Shown one piece after another: positions 8,441 through 16,704 of a stretch of 64,000 bases of DNA. The notes under the pieces are model-generated. The model had not been told where the DNA came from and did not search any database. It saw only the letters and a program-made list of their open reading frames with translations. Position 1 is the stretch's first letter; each line of letters begins with the position of its first letter. The translations under genes were made by a program, and so were the position numbers. The DNA is taken from contig NZ_CP075715.1 in the NCBI RefSeq assembly GCF_024584805.1, positions 3,668,526 through 3,732,525 of the forward strand. The letters run 5' to 3'. The stretch comes from Streptomyces sp. FIT100 (GTDB taxonomy: Bacteria > Actinomycetota > Actinomycetes > Streptomycetales > Streptomycetaceae).

Positions 8441-10543
8441 CTACGCCCGCAGCGTCGGCCTCGGCGGCACACCCGACGCCACCGCACGCCGGCGTGGTGC
8501 CGCCGTGCCCGTCCAGCAGGTGCCGCGGCGGGCCAGGAGGCGGCGGAGCCAGAGCTCCGTGGAGACCAGGTCCGCGAGGCCGTCCAGCGGGACCGGCTCG
8601 CCCTCCGACGCCGCGCGCAGCGCCCGGCGGACGACCCGCGCCTCGACCAGGCCCGCGTCGGCGAGCAGCGGCGTGTCGAAGAGGGCGAGCAGTTCGGGCA
8701 GCGCGAGCCGCAGGCCCGTCCGGGTCGCCGCCGTCGACGCGGCCTGGGACGGCGCGCCCCAGCCCGGCGGCAGGTCGTGGATCCCCGCGCCCGCCAGCAC
8801 CGACCGCAGGACCGTCACCCGCGCCCCCGGCTGTACCCGCAGCGCCTCGGGGAGGCCGCGTGCGGCCCGTACGACCTGGTTGTCGAGAAAGGGCGCGTGC
8901 AGCCGCTGGCTGCGTACCTCCGCCGCCTGCTCCAGCACCCGGTGGTCCGCCGCGGCGCGGGCGAGCGCGGCGCGCGCCCGCGCCTCGCCGGGCCGTTGCA
9001 CCGATGTGGGCCGGGTCGCCGCCTCGGCCAGCCGAACCGATACTTCGGCGAGCGCCTCCCCTGTGAGCCAGCGCGCCGCGGGTCCCGGCCGGGACCAGGC
9101 GAGGGCGGCCAGGGAGGCGCCCACGGGCCCGTTCACCGAGGCGACGGCCCGGTTCGCCGAGGGCAGGTGCGCCGCCGCGGCCTCCAGCCCGGTCCGGTAC
9201 GGCGTACGGGCCAGCCGCCGCGCCGCACGGTAGACGGTCAGCGGGACGAGCAGCGATCCCGCCGACGCCCCTTGGGCCTTGGCCAGTGCGGAGACGGGCC
9301 GGAGCAGTGGCCGGCGCCGGCGGTCGATCAGGAGGTCCGCAAGCCGCGCGGGATGCGCGTCGAGGACCTGGCGTGCGGCGAACCCCGTGAGGTGGTCGGC
9401 GCTGCCGGCGGCGAGGCGGCGCCGGTGGCGTTCGGCGACCACCAGGGACGCGCCCGGTTCGTCCGTCAGCGGTCCGGACTCCAGGTCGGCGTAGGGGAGG
9501 GCTTCTTCGCCGGCCGCGACGACGACGTGGTGGAGCCGGGGGTTCTCCGCGATGGCCCGGGCCCGTTCCAGCTCGGCTTCCCGCCCTTCCCCCGCGGCCA
9601 GGTCGTTGAAGGTGACGGCCAGCAGCCGTTCCCCCGCGCCGGTGCCGTGCCCCAGTACCGTGCCCGGCGCCCCGGGCAGCCCGGCGGCGAGCAGGGCAAG
9701 CGTCGCGGAGGCGCTGCCTCCGGACAGGTCGGCGCCGATGCCCGGCACGGGTGCGCCGCGTGCCGCGCGCCGCTCCGACGGGCCCATTCCGGGAACGGGA
9801 CCGGGGTCGGGCGGCAGCACCCCCGGCGCGTGCCGGGGCGCGGTGAGCCGGGCGCGTACGGCGTCGACGAGCGCGTCCCGCATAGCGTCCATCGCCCGCT
9901 CCGCCTCGGGCTCGGGTGCGGCGACGGCGAGCGAGGCGACCGGTTCGTACCCCGTGATCTCGCGCGAGCCCTCGCGCAGGATCAGCGCGTGCCCGGGCGG
10001 GATGCGCTTGACGCCGGCGTACGGGGTGGAGTCGCGCAGCGCCTCCGGGGTCTCGGGGCAGGCGAGCAGCGCGGCGAGGTGGCCGATGTCGAGCTGGGCC
10101 TCGATGAGGTCGGCCAGGGGCAGCGCCGCGGTGGCGTACGCCGTGCCGTTCGCCCAGGGCGTGTAGAAGACGGGCCGCGCGCCGGCGAGATCACCGGCGA
10201 TGGTGATGCGGCGGCCGACCTGCACGACGGCCGTGTAACTGCCTGCCCAGGCGGTGAGATGCCGCAGCGCCCCGCCGCGGGCGGCGAAGAGGCCGACGCG
10301 CAGCTCCTCGTCATTGGCGGCGCAGCATCCCAGCACGGCGACGCGGGTGAAGGGGTCGGCGGTGACGACGCGCACCTCGTCGGGCCGCCAGTCGCCGACG
10401 GCCCACAGCGGATCGGGGTCGCCCCACAGCAGCTGGGCGCCGACGGGGTGGACGGTGCGGTTCTCGTCAGTGGAGCCGGTGGCCGTCGCCCCCGCCGTAC
10501 CGAAGCTTGCGGCGATACTGCTCCATCCCACCAGCCACCGCAT
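8441..10543 (-). CDS. Asparagine-synthetase-like protein with degenerate active sites
   Basis: A 700-aa two-domain protein with the layout of class B asparagine synthetases and lasso-peptide cyclases: an N-terminal glutamine-amidotransferase-like domain (about 1-220) and a C-terminal synthetase-like domain. The start ATG 10543 has GGAGG six bases upstream. The protein begins MRWLVGW, so the Cys2 nucleophile of the amidotransferase is absent. The ATP-pyrophosphatase motif reads LSGGSASATL, with alanine where SGGxDS has aspartate. No lasso precursor, PqqD-like or transglutaminase-like protease gene lies beside it. It may therefore be a non-catalytic paralogue or use altered chemistry. Orthologues are, from memory, common in Streptomyces at this locus. 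The function is unknown. Confidence 0.7.
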   Translation of the reverse strand: MRWLVGWSSIAASFGTAGATATGSTDENRTVHPVGAQLLWGDPDPLWAVGDWRPDEVRVVTADPFTRVAVLGCCAANDEELRVGLFAARGGALRHLTAWAGSYTAVVQVGRRITIAGDLAGARPVFYTPWANGTAYATAALPLADLIEAQLDIGHLAALLACPETPEALRDSTPYAGVKRIPPGHALILREGSREITGYEPVASLAVAAPEPEAERAMDAMRDALVDAVRARLTAPRHAPGVLPPDPGPVPGMGPSERRAARGAPVPGIGADLSGGSASATLALLAAGLPGAPGTVLGHGTGAGERLLAVTFNDLAAGEGREAELERARAIAENPRLHHVVVAAGEEALPYADLESGPLTDEPGASLVVAERHRRRLAAGSADHLTGFAARQVLDAHPARLADLLIDRRRRPLLRPVSALAKAQGASAGSLLVPLTVYRAARRLARTPYRTGLEAAAAHLPSANRAVASVNGPVGASLAALAWSRPGPAARWLTGEALAEVSVRLAEAATRPTSVQRPGEARARAALARAAADHRVLEQAAEVRSQRLHAPFLDNQVVRAARGLPEALRVQPGARVTVLRSVLAGAGIHDLPPGWGAPSQAASTAATRTGLRLALPELLALFDTPLLADAGLVEARVVRRALRAASEGEPVPLDGLADLVSTELWLRRLLARRGTCWTGTAAPRRRAVASGVPPRPTLRA

Positions 10544-10730
10544 CGCGCCTCCACAGCCTGTGGACAACTCTGGGTCGGCCAACCGCCGATGAGGACATGC
10601 TGCCACGACAACGGCGCATGGGAGGGTCTCCGGGCCGCTCGCGCGTAAAGTGAACACGCCCCTGGCATGGGCGGATTGCACTCGGAGCGTGGGGCGCACC
10701 CGTGGTGCGCCGCCGCAGCGGCCAACTTCC

Positions 10731-10763
10731 GGACGGAGATCAGACGGAGATCAGACGGAGATC
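10731..10763. repeat. Three tandem 11-bp units (GACGGAGATCA)
   Basis: GACGGAGATCA is present twice plus a third copy ending ATCG, in a perfect 11-bp register. It sits in the divergent intergenic region and may be a protein-binding array or simple slippage sequence. Confidence 0.7.
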
Positions 10764-11190
10764 GCACCAACATCGCACGGCCTCCGCACGGACGCCTGAC
10801 GGCCTCCGCACAGACGCCCGACGGACAAGGGACGACTCCCGGAGGCCGTCGAAGGACGCCGAAGGACGCCGGAGCGAGCGTCGACATTCGGCCATTCTCC
10901 GAACAGCACGGAACCGAACACCGGTCCGGACAGGGGGCCGCGCGCACGGTCCGGGAGGTGCTGACCACCCCCCGGACCGGTCCGCCGCCCGCGGGGAAAT
11001 GAGGCGGCGGTGTCCCCCAGCCCACTGGATCCCTGTGCCAGTGGGCCGACCCACGCACCACTCATGGAAGCGCCCACGCCAGCGCCCGACGAGAGCGCAC
11101 GGACGGGCGCACGGCCACACACCGGGAGCACGAGGACGGCCGGACCCGGCCCCGTTCACACAACAATCTCGCCATACGGACGACCGCCTC

Positions 11191-11219
11191 TTAACGGTCG
11201 GGATCCGGCGAACTACGCT
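11191..11219 (+). promoter_or_regulatory. Candidate promoter of the HTH/TPR regulator gene
   Basis: TTAACG (11191-11196) and TACGCT (11214-11219) are separated by 17 bases, a fair match to vegetative (HrdB-type) promoters. It lies 185 bp before the ATG. This is inference from consensus only. Confidence 0.3.
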
Positions 11220-11404
11220 GTGTGTCACTGCTGTTCTCCGCGGGGGGTGCATATTCCGAAGGGCTCGGCCAGATGCTCTTGCGGCGAGGTCCGGGACCCG
11301 GGCCGGCGTCGGCGGAGGCCGTGCCCCCGGGGGAGAACGCAGCACGAATGCCGTGCGCCTGCACCGGGCGCCCCGGCGGCCGTCTGTGTGTCGAGGGGTG
11401 GCGC

Positions 11405-12958
11405 ATGTCCAGGGAGCAACGCGGGCCGAACGAAAAGCTCGGCACCGTTCTCGCCCTCGCGGGAATCAGCAACGCCGGCCTCGCCCGGCGGGTCAACGAC
11501 CTCGGCGCGCAGCGCGGTCTGACCCTTCGTTACGACAAGACGTCGGTGGCCAGGTGGGTGTCGAAGGGCATGGTGCCGCAGGGCGCCGCGCCCCATCTCA
11601 TCGCCGCCGCCATCGGGCAGAAGCTGGGCCGCCCGGTGCCGCTGCACGAGATCGGCCTCGCGGACGCCGACCCCGCCCCCGAGGTTGGGCTCGCCTTCCC
11701 GCGCGACGTGGGTGAGGCGGTCAGGTCGGCCACGGAGCTGTACCGGCTGGATCTGGCCGGGCGGCGCGCGGGCGGCGGCGGGATCTGGCAGTCGCTGGCC
11801 GGTTCGTTCTCGGTGAGCGCGTACGCCACCCCCGCGTCCCGCTGGCTGATCACGCCCGTGGATCCGTCGGTCGCGCGGCACGTCGAGCGCGATGACGAGC
11901 GGAGCGCCGAGCGGAACGCGCAGCATTCCCCCGAGGACACCACCGCCACCGCCTCCCCCGCCGTCTCCCACACGGCCTCCAACGCCTCCGAGGGGGCGCC
12001 TACGGACCCGGCCGCGGACGGCGCCACCGACGACGGGCTGGTCCGCGTCGGCCACACCGACGTCGCCAAGCTGCGCGAGGCCGCCGAGGACGCCCGCCGC
12101 TGGGACTCCAAGTACGGCGGCGGGGACTGGCGTTCCTCGATGGTCCCCGAGTGCTTACGGGTCGACGCGGCCCCGCTGCTCCTCGGTTCGTACTCGGACG
12201 AGGTCGGCAGGGCGCTCTTCGGAGCCACCGCTGAGCTGACCCGGCTGGCGGGCTGGATGGCCTTCGACACCGGCCAGCAGGAGGCGGCGCAGCGGTACTA
12301 CATCCAGGCGCTGCGCCTCGCCCGCGCCGCCGCCGACGTCCCCCTCGGGGGATACGTCCTTGCCTCGATGTCGCTCCAGGCGACCTACCGGGGCTTCGCC
12401 GACGAGGGCGTGGACCTGGCCCAGGCGGCCGTCGAGCGCAACCGCGGACTGGCCACCGCCCGCACGATGAGCTTCTTCCGGCTGGTCGAGGCGCGCGCGC
12501 ACGCGAAGGCGAGCGACGCGGCGGCGGCCGGCGCGGCGCTCAAGGCCGCGGAGAGCTGGCTGGAGCGGGCCAGGGAAGGCGATGCCGACCCGTCCTGGCT
12601 GGGCTTCTACTCGTACGACCGCTTCGCCGCCGACGCCGCGGAGTGCTACCGCGACCTGAAGGCGCCGCGCCAGGTGCGCCGCTTCACGGAGCAGGCGCTG
12701 TCCCGCCCCACGGAGGAGTTCGTGCGGTCGCACGGGCTGCGGCTGGTGGTGAGCGCCGTCGCCGAACTGGAGTCGGGGAACCTCGACGCCGCGTGCGCTG
12801 CGGGCACCCGGGCGGTGGAGGTCGCGGGCCGGATCTCGTCCGCGCGTACGACGGAGTACGTACGGGACCTGCTGCACCGGCTGGAGCCGTACGGCGACGA
12901 GCCGCGCGTGGCGGAGCTGAGGGAGCGGGCCCGGCCGCTGCTGATGGCACCGGCGTGA
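11405..12958 (+). CDS. HTH/TPR regulatory protein, NsdA / sporulation-associated type
   Basis: A 517-aa cytoplasmic protein. Residues 1-95 resemble the N-terminal helix-turn-helix-like domain of Streptomyces developmental regulators (ISNAGLARRVNDLG and TSVARWVSKGMVP). A Ser/Thr/Ala-rich linker spans about 160-210. Residues 230-510 are helical TPR-like repeats (FDTGQQEAAQRYYIQALRLA, VDLAQAAVERNRGLATA). ATG 11405 has GAGGGG six bases upstream and the family motif begins immediately after it. From memory SCO4114 at this position is annotated as sporulation associated, and NsdA is a related negative regulator of differentiation. DNA or protein targets are not known. The TTA-free, GC-rich codon use is ordinary. 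Confidence 0.65.
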   Translation: MSREQRGPNEKLGTVLALAGISNAGLARRVNDLGAQRGLTLRYDKTSVARWVSKGMVPQGAAPHLIAAAIGQKLGRPVPLHEIGLADADPAPEVGLAFPRDVGEAVRSATELYRLDLAGRRAGGGGIWQSLAGSFSVSAYATPASRWLITPVDPSVARHVERDDERSAERNAQHSPEDTTATASPAVSHTASNASEGAPTDPAADGATDDGLVRVGHTDVAKLREAAEDARRWDSKYGGGDWRSSMVPECLRVDAAPLLLGSYSDEVGRALFGATAELTRLAGWMAFDTGQQEAAQRYYIQALRLARAAADVPLGGYVLASMSLQATYRGFADEGVDLAQAAVERNRGLATARTMSFFRLVEARAHAKASDAAAAGAALKAAESWLERAREGDADPSWLGFYSYDRFAADAAECYRDLKAPRQVRRFTEQALSRPTEEFVRSHGLRLVVSAVAELESGNLDAACAAGTRAVEVAGRISSARTTEYVRDLLHRLEPYGDEPRVAELRERARPLLMAPA

Positions 12959-13028
12959 GCCACACCCCTCCGTAAAGCGTGTCCCACCTGGTTTAACGCG
13001 AATGTCAGTGGGCCAGTGCATCATCGGG

Positions 13029-13060
13029 GGGACCGGGGGTTGCCCTCCGGACAGCACAGC
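13029..13060. repeat. Dispersed palindromic repeat copy upstream of lhgO
   Basis: GGGACCGGGGGTTGCCCTCC followed by GGACAGCACAGC matches the module at 8245-8276 (GGGTCCGGGGGTTTCCCCCG then GAAAAGCACAGC) and, less completely, 2896-2916. Three copies in 11 kb suggest a dispersed element family. Confidence 0.65.
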
Positions 13061-13078
13061 CGGGGTGGGAGGTGTGTG

Positions 13079-14305
13079 GTGACGGCGTCATACGCGACGT
13101 ACGGCGGCGCGTACGACTGTGACGTGCTGGTGATCGGTGGCGGGATCATCGGCCTGTCGACGGCGTACGCCCTGACGCGCGCCGCGCCGGGCACATCCGT
13201 GGTCGTGCTGGAGAAGGAGGCCGGCCCGGCCCACCACCAGACCGGGCGGAACAGCGGAGTGATCCACAGCGGGATCTACTACCGGCCGGGTTCGCTGAAG
13301 GCGCGCTACGCCGTGCGGGGCGCGGCGGAGATGGTGAAGTTCTGCGCGGAGTACGGGCTCGCCCATGAGGTCACCGGCAAGCTGATCGTCGCCACCGACC
13401 GCGAGGAGCTCCCGCGGCTGCACGCCCTGGTCCAGCGCGGCAGGGAGAACGGGATTCCGGTGCGCGAGCTGGGCCCGGCGCAGATCGCCGAGTACGAGCC
13501 GCGGGTCCGGGGGGTCGCGGCGATCCATGTGGGGACGACCGGCGTGTGCGACTTCGGGGCGGTCGCGGCACAGCTCGCGGAGGAGGCCGACGCCGCGGGC
13601 GCACAGATCGTGTACGGCGAGGAGGTGCGGGCCGTCGACCGGCGCCCGTTCGGCGTCGCGGTGCGCACGTCCTCCGGGCGGATCGTCCGGGCGCGGGCGC
13701 TGGTGAACTGCGCGGGGCTGCACTGCGACGAGGTGGCGCGTCTGGCGGGCGACGAGCCGGCGGTACGGATCGTCCCCTTCCGGGGGGAGTACTACGAGCT
13801 CGACCGCCCCGAGCTGGTCCGCGGCCTCGTCTATCCGGTGCCGGATCCCGCCTTCCCCTTCCTCGGGGTGCACCTCACCCGGGGCATCGAGGGCACCGTC
13901 CACGTCGGGCCGAACGCGGTGCCGGCGCTCGCCCGCGAGGGGTACGGCTGGTCCACGGTCCATCCCCGCGAGCTGGCGGCCACACTGAGCTGGCCGGGCT
14001 CCTGGCGGATCGCCCGCCGCCACTGGCGGTACGGGACGGGCGAGCTGTACCGCTCCCTGTCCAAGCGCGCCTTCACGGAGGCGGTGCGGCGGCTGCTGCC
14101 CCCGGTGGCGGAGGACGACCTGCGGCCGGTGGCGGCGGGCGTGCGGGCGCAGGCGGTGCTGCGGGACGGCACGCTCGTGGACGACTTCCTCATCCAGGAG
14201 GCCCCCCGCACGGTCCACGTACTGAACGCGCCGTCCCCTGCGGCGACGGCCTCCCTCCCCATCGGCCGCGAGGTGGCCCGAAGGGCCCTGGCCCACCTGG
14301 CCTGA
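13079..14305 (+). CDS. lhgO: L-2-hydroxyglutarate oxidase
   Basis: A 408-aa FAD-dependent oxidoreductase of the DAO family. It oxidises L-2-hydroxyglutarate to 2-oxoglutarate, disposing of a side product of central metabolism. The N-terminal dinucleotide fold has VIGGGIIG (18-25) followed by an acidic residue at the end of strand 2 (VVLEKE). HHQTGRNSGVIHSGIYY is a characteristic LhgO substrate/FAD motif, and RPVAAGVRAQA lies near the C-terminus. The GTG at 13079 is preferred over the adjacent GTG at 13076 because GGGAGG (13067-13072) then lies six bases upstream. The upstream region carries one copy of a dispersed palindromic repeat. trmB follows after 71 bp. Confidence 0.88.
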   Translation: MTASYATYGGAYDCDVLVIGGGIIGLSTAYALTRAAPGTSVVVLEKEAGPAHHQTGRNSGVIHSGIYYRPGSLKARYAVRGAAEMVKFCAEYGLAHEVTGKLIVATDREELPRLHALVQRGRENGIPVRELGPAQIAEYEPRVRGVAAIHVGTTGVCDFGAVAAQLAEEADAAGAQIVYGEEVRAVDRRPFGVAVRTSSGRIVRARALVNCAGLHCDEVARLAGDEPAVRIVPFRGEYYELDRPELVRGLVYPVPDPAFPFLGVHLTRGIEGTVHVGPNAVPALAREGYGWSTVHPRELAATLSWPGSWRIARRHWRYGTGELYRSLSKRAFTEAVRRLLPPVAEDDLRPVAAGVRAQAVLRDGTLVDDFLIQEAPRTVHVLNAPSPAATASLPIGREVARRALAHLA

Positions 14306-14361
14306 GCCCGGACGGTGGCTGCGGCCCGGGACAGAGCCCCCGGGGAGCGCGGGACGCGCCG

Positions 14362-14376
14362 TACAATCGGGGCATT
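14362..14376 (+). promoter_or_regulatory. -10 box (TACAAT) placing trmB on a leaderless mRNA
   Basis: TACAAT at 14362-14367 ends 9 bases before the GTG at 14377, so transcription would begin at or next to the start codon. No Shine-Dalgarno sequence is present, which fits a leaderless message. No clear -35 is seen. Confidence 0.5.
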
Positions 14377-15168
14377 GTGTCTGAGTCCGAGAACGTCACC
14401 ACCAAGGTTCCCCGCCCCAAGACCGAGCCGCGTTTCCCGGGTGGTCCCGCGGCCGATCCGGCCGGGTCCCATCACGAGCGGCGGATCCGCAGCTTCCAGC
14501 CGCGCCGCAGCCGGGTGACCGCCGGGCAGGGCGAGGCGCTGCTGCGGCTGTGGCCGACGTGGGGGCTGGACATCGACGGGCGGAGCACCCTCGATCTCGA
14601 CGAGATGTTCGGCGGGCTCCCGGTCGTCCTGGAGATCGGCTTCGGCATGGGCGAGGCGACCGCCCAGATGGCGGCCGCCGACCCCCGCACCGGCATCCTC
14701 GCGGTCGACGTGCACACGCCGGGCCAGGGCAATCTGCTCGGCCTCGCCGACCGCATGGGGCTGAGCAACGTCCGGGTGGCCAACGGCGACGCGATCATCC
14801 TGCTCCGCGAGATGCTCACCCCGGACGCGCTCGACGGGCTCCGTGTGTACTTCCCGGACCCGTGGCCCAAGAAGCGCCACCACAAGCGGCGGCTGATCCA
14901 GCCCGAGTTCCTGACGCTCGCCGCGAGCCGGATGAAGCCCGGCGCGGTGCTGCACTGCGCGACCGACTGGGAGCCGTACGCCGAGCAGATGCTCGAGGTG
15001 CTCACGGCGCACCCCGGCTTCGAGAACACCCGGGAGGACGGCGGCTACGCTCCCCGTCCCGCCTTCCGCCCGCTGACCCGGTTCGAGGGCCAGGGTCTCG
15101 ACAAGGGCCATCTGGTGCACGATCTTCTGTTCCGTCGCACCGCCCGCGCCGGCGACCGACCCGGCTGA
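14377..15168 (+). CDS. trmB: tRNA (guanine-N7-)-methyltransferase TrmB
   Basis: A 263-aa SAM-dependent methylase making m7G46 in tRNA variable loops. Residues 1-45 are a polar, actinobacteria-style extension. The SAM-binding motif is LEIGFGMGEATAQMA (85-99). The family signature PDPWPKKRHHKRR lies at 160-172, with the conserved D and PWPKKRHHKRR run that contacts tRNA. The GTG at 14377 (VSESENVTT) fits the nearby TACAAT -10 box; the frame remains open far upstream inside lhgO but that part is antifamily noise. The stop is followed by a tandem-repeat stretch. Confidence is high. Confidence 0.93.
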   Translation: MSESENVTTKVPRPKTEPRFPGGPAADPAGSHHERRIRSFQPRRSRVTAGQGEALLRLWPTWGLDIDGRSTLDLDEMFGGLPVVLEIGFGMGEATAQMAAADPRTGILAVDVHTPGQGNLLGLADRMGLSNVRVANGDAIILLREMLTPDALDGLRVYFPDPWPKKRHHKRRLIQPEFLTLAASRMKPGAVLHCATDWEPYAEQMLEVLTAHPGFENTREDGGYAPRPAFRPLTRFEGQGLDKGHLVHDLLFRRTARAGDRPG

Positions 15169-15244
15169 CCCGGCTGACCCGACCGACCCGACCGACCCGG
15201 CTGACTCGACGGCGCCGACCGCGCCGACCGCGCCGACCGCGCCG
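15154..15244. repeat. Degenerate short tandem repeats after trmB
   Basis: Alternating CCGGCTGAC and CGACCGACC units, then four GCGCCGACC units, run from the last trmB codons to about 15244. No gene lies here. The array separates trmB from the prsW promoter. Confidence 0.7.
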
Positions 15245-15333
15245 CCTGGCTGACCCGGCTGAGCCGACGGGCCGCCTCACTCGGACGCGTAACCACGTCG
15301 CGCACTGTCAGTGCGCCTCGTTAGGGTCGATGC

Positions 15334-16665
15334 GTGTCCCACCGGCCCATGCAGCAGCTTCCTGCGGCTCCGCACCCCGTCGTTCCGGCGTGCGGCGAAC
15401 AACCGCTGTTCGACGCCGTTCCGGAGCGCACGCACTGGCGCTACAAGCCGCGCCGCGCCTTCTGGCGCAGCAAGGCCCTGCGCGTGGGGGCCGTATTCAC
15501 GCTGCTCGCGCTCTGCGGGCTCGTCCTCCTCGCACTGGTGCGCGAGGAGACCGGCACCGAGGGCTTCCTCGTCGGCCTCGGCCTCGCCGTGCTGCCGGTG
15601 CCGCTGCTGATGGCGGCGTTCCGCTGGCTGGACCGGGTCGAGCCGGGCCCCTGGCGCAATCTGATCTTCGCCTTCGCCTGGGGCGCCTGCGCCGCCGCGC
15701 TCGTCGCCATCATCGCCAACTCGTTCGCGACGCAGTGGATAGCCACCGCGACGGCCGACCCGGCGTCCGCGGACACGATCGGGGCCACGGTCATCGCACC
15801 GGTGGTGGAGGAGAGCGCGAAGGCGGCCGCGATCCTGCTTCTCTTCCTCTTCCGCAGACAGGACTTCACGGGGCTCGTCGACGGCGTCGTCGTGGCCGGT
15901 TTCACCGCGACCGGCTTCGCCTTCACCGAGAACATCCTCTATCTCGGCACGGCGTTCGGCGAGGACCAGGAGTTCGGCCACTCCGGCTTCGCGTCCGTCA
16001 CCGCGGCGACCTTCTTCGTACGGATCGTGATGTCGCCGTTCGCGCACCCCCTCTTCACCGTGCTGACGGGCATCGGCTTCGGCATCGCGGCGAACACACC
16101 GCACCGGCGCAGGTTCGTCAGGACCGTGCTGCCGCTGCTCGGCCTGGCGATGGCGATGGCGATGCACGCGCTGTGGAACGGCTCCGGGGTGTTCGGCCCC
16201 TGGGGCTTCTACGCGGTGTACGGGGCGTTCATGGTCCCGGCCTTCGGGCTGCTGACCTGGCTGGCGATCTGGACCCGCCAGCGCGAGCTGCGCACGGTCG
16301 CGACGCACCTGCCCGCATACGCCGCCGCGGGCTGGCTCTCCGCCGCCGAGCCGTTCGCCCTCTCCTCGATGCGGGCGCGCACGATGGCCCGTGACCTGGT
16401 GGGCCGCGCTCACGGTTCGGCAGCCGCCCGCACCGTGACCGAGTACGAGGCGTTCGCGACCTCGCTCGCCTTCCTGCGCCACCGGGCCCACCGCGGCACG
16501 GCGGGCCCGGACTTCGCCGCCCGTGAGCAGGAGCTGCTCCACCACCTCTGGCAGCGCAAGCACGTCGCGTCCCCTGCTCTCACCTACGCGGCCGGGGCGA
16601 CGGGGCGGGTCCGGCTCCCGCCGCCGTATCTGGACTACGGGAGCTACAACCCGTACCGCTGGTAG
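15334..16665 (+). CDS. PrsW-family intramembrane glutamic protease
   Basis: A 443-aa polytopic membrane protein with about eight to nine helices between residues 50 and 310 and a cytoplasmic tail rich in histidine and arginine. The PrsW/M82 signatures are present: VVEESAKA (E159-E160-x2-K163), FTENILY (E199-N200) and MHALWN (H278). The family cleaves membrane-embedded substrates, RsiW-type anti-sigma factors in Bacillus. The substrate here is unknown, although several ECF/anti-sigma systems are nearby. The start GTG 15334 lies 7 bases after TAGGGT (15322-15327), a plausible -10, again suggesting a leaderless transcript. The gene converges with an aldo/keto reductase over a perfect palindrome. 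Confidence 0.85.
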   Translation: MSHRPMQQLPAAPHPVVPACGEQPLFDAVPERTHWRYKPRRAFWRSKALRVGAVFTLLALCGLVLLALVREETGTEGFLVGLGLAVLPVPLLMAAFRWLDRVEPGPWRNLIFAFAWGACAAALVAIIANSFATQWIATATADPASADTIGATVIAPVVEESAKAAAILLLFLFRRQDFTGLVDGVVVAGFTATGFAFTENILYLGTAFGEDQEFGHSGFASVTAATFFVRIVMSPFAHPLFTVLTGIGFGIAANTPHRRRFVRTVLPLLGLAMAMAMHALWNGSGVFGPWGFYAVYGAFMVPAFGLLTWLAIWTRQRELRTVATHLPAYAAAGWLSAAEPFALSSMRARTMARDLVGRAHGSAAARTVTEYEAFATSLAFLRHRAHRGTAGPDFAAREQELLHHLWQRKHVASPALTYAAGATGRVRLPPPYLDYGSYNPYRW

Positions 16666-16687
16666 CGCCCGGCCGGGCGCTACCAGC
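16658..16687. terminator. Perfect palindrome, bidirectional terminator
   Basis: A 30-bp palindrome with no loop (arms CTGGTAGCGCCCGG / CCGGGCGCTACCAG, written here as 14 of 15 pairs). It lies between two convergent genes and contains the TAG stop of the prsW-like gene. There is no U-tract, as is usual for Streptomyces terminators. Confidence 0.7.
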
Positions 16688-16704
16688 ACCGGGCAGGGGT
16701 GGGT

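Larger units (their letters stand above)
10544..11404. other. 861-bp divergent intergenic region
   Basis: No coding region is convincing. It holds the promoter of the asparagine-synthetase-like gene (left), a short tandem array of GACGGAGATCA units (10731-10763) followed by degenerate CCTCCGCAC/GACG repeats to about 10830, and the promoter of the HTH/TPR gene (right). Confidence 0.55.

Noticed and set aside
8441..10543. Lasso-peptide biosynthetic cluster
   Set aside because: Only the cyclase-like fold is present, its motifs are degenerate, and no precursor, recognition element or leader peptidase gene is adjacent.
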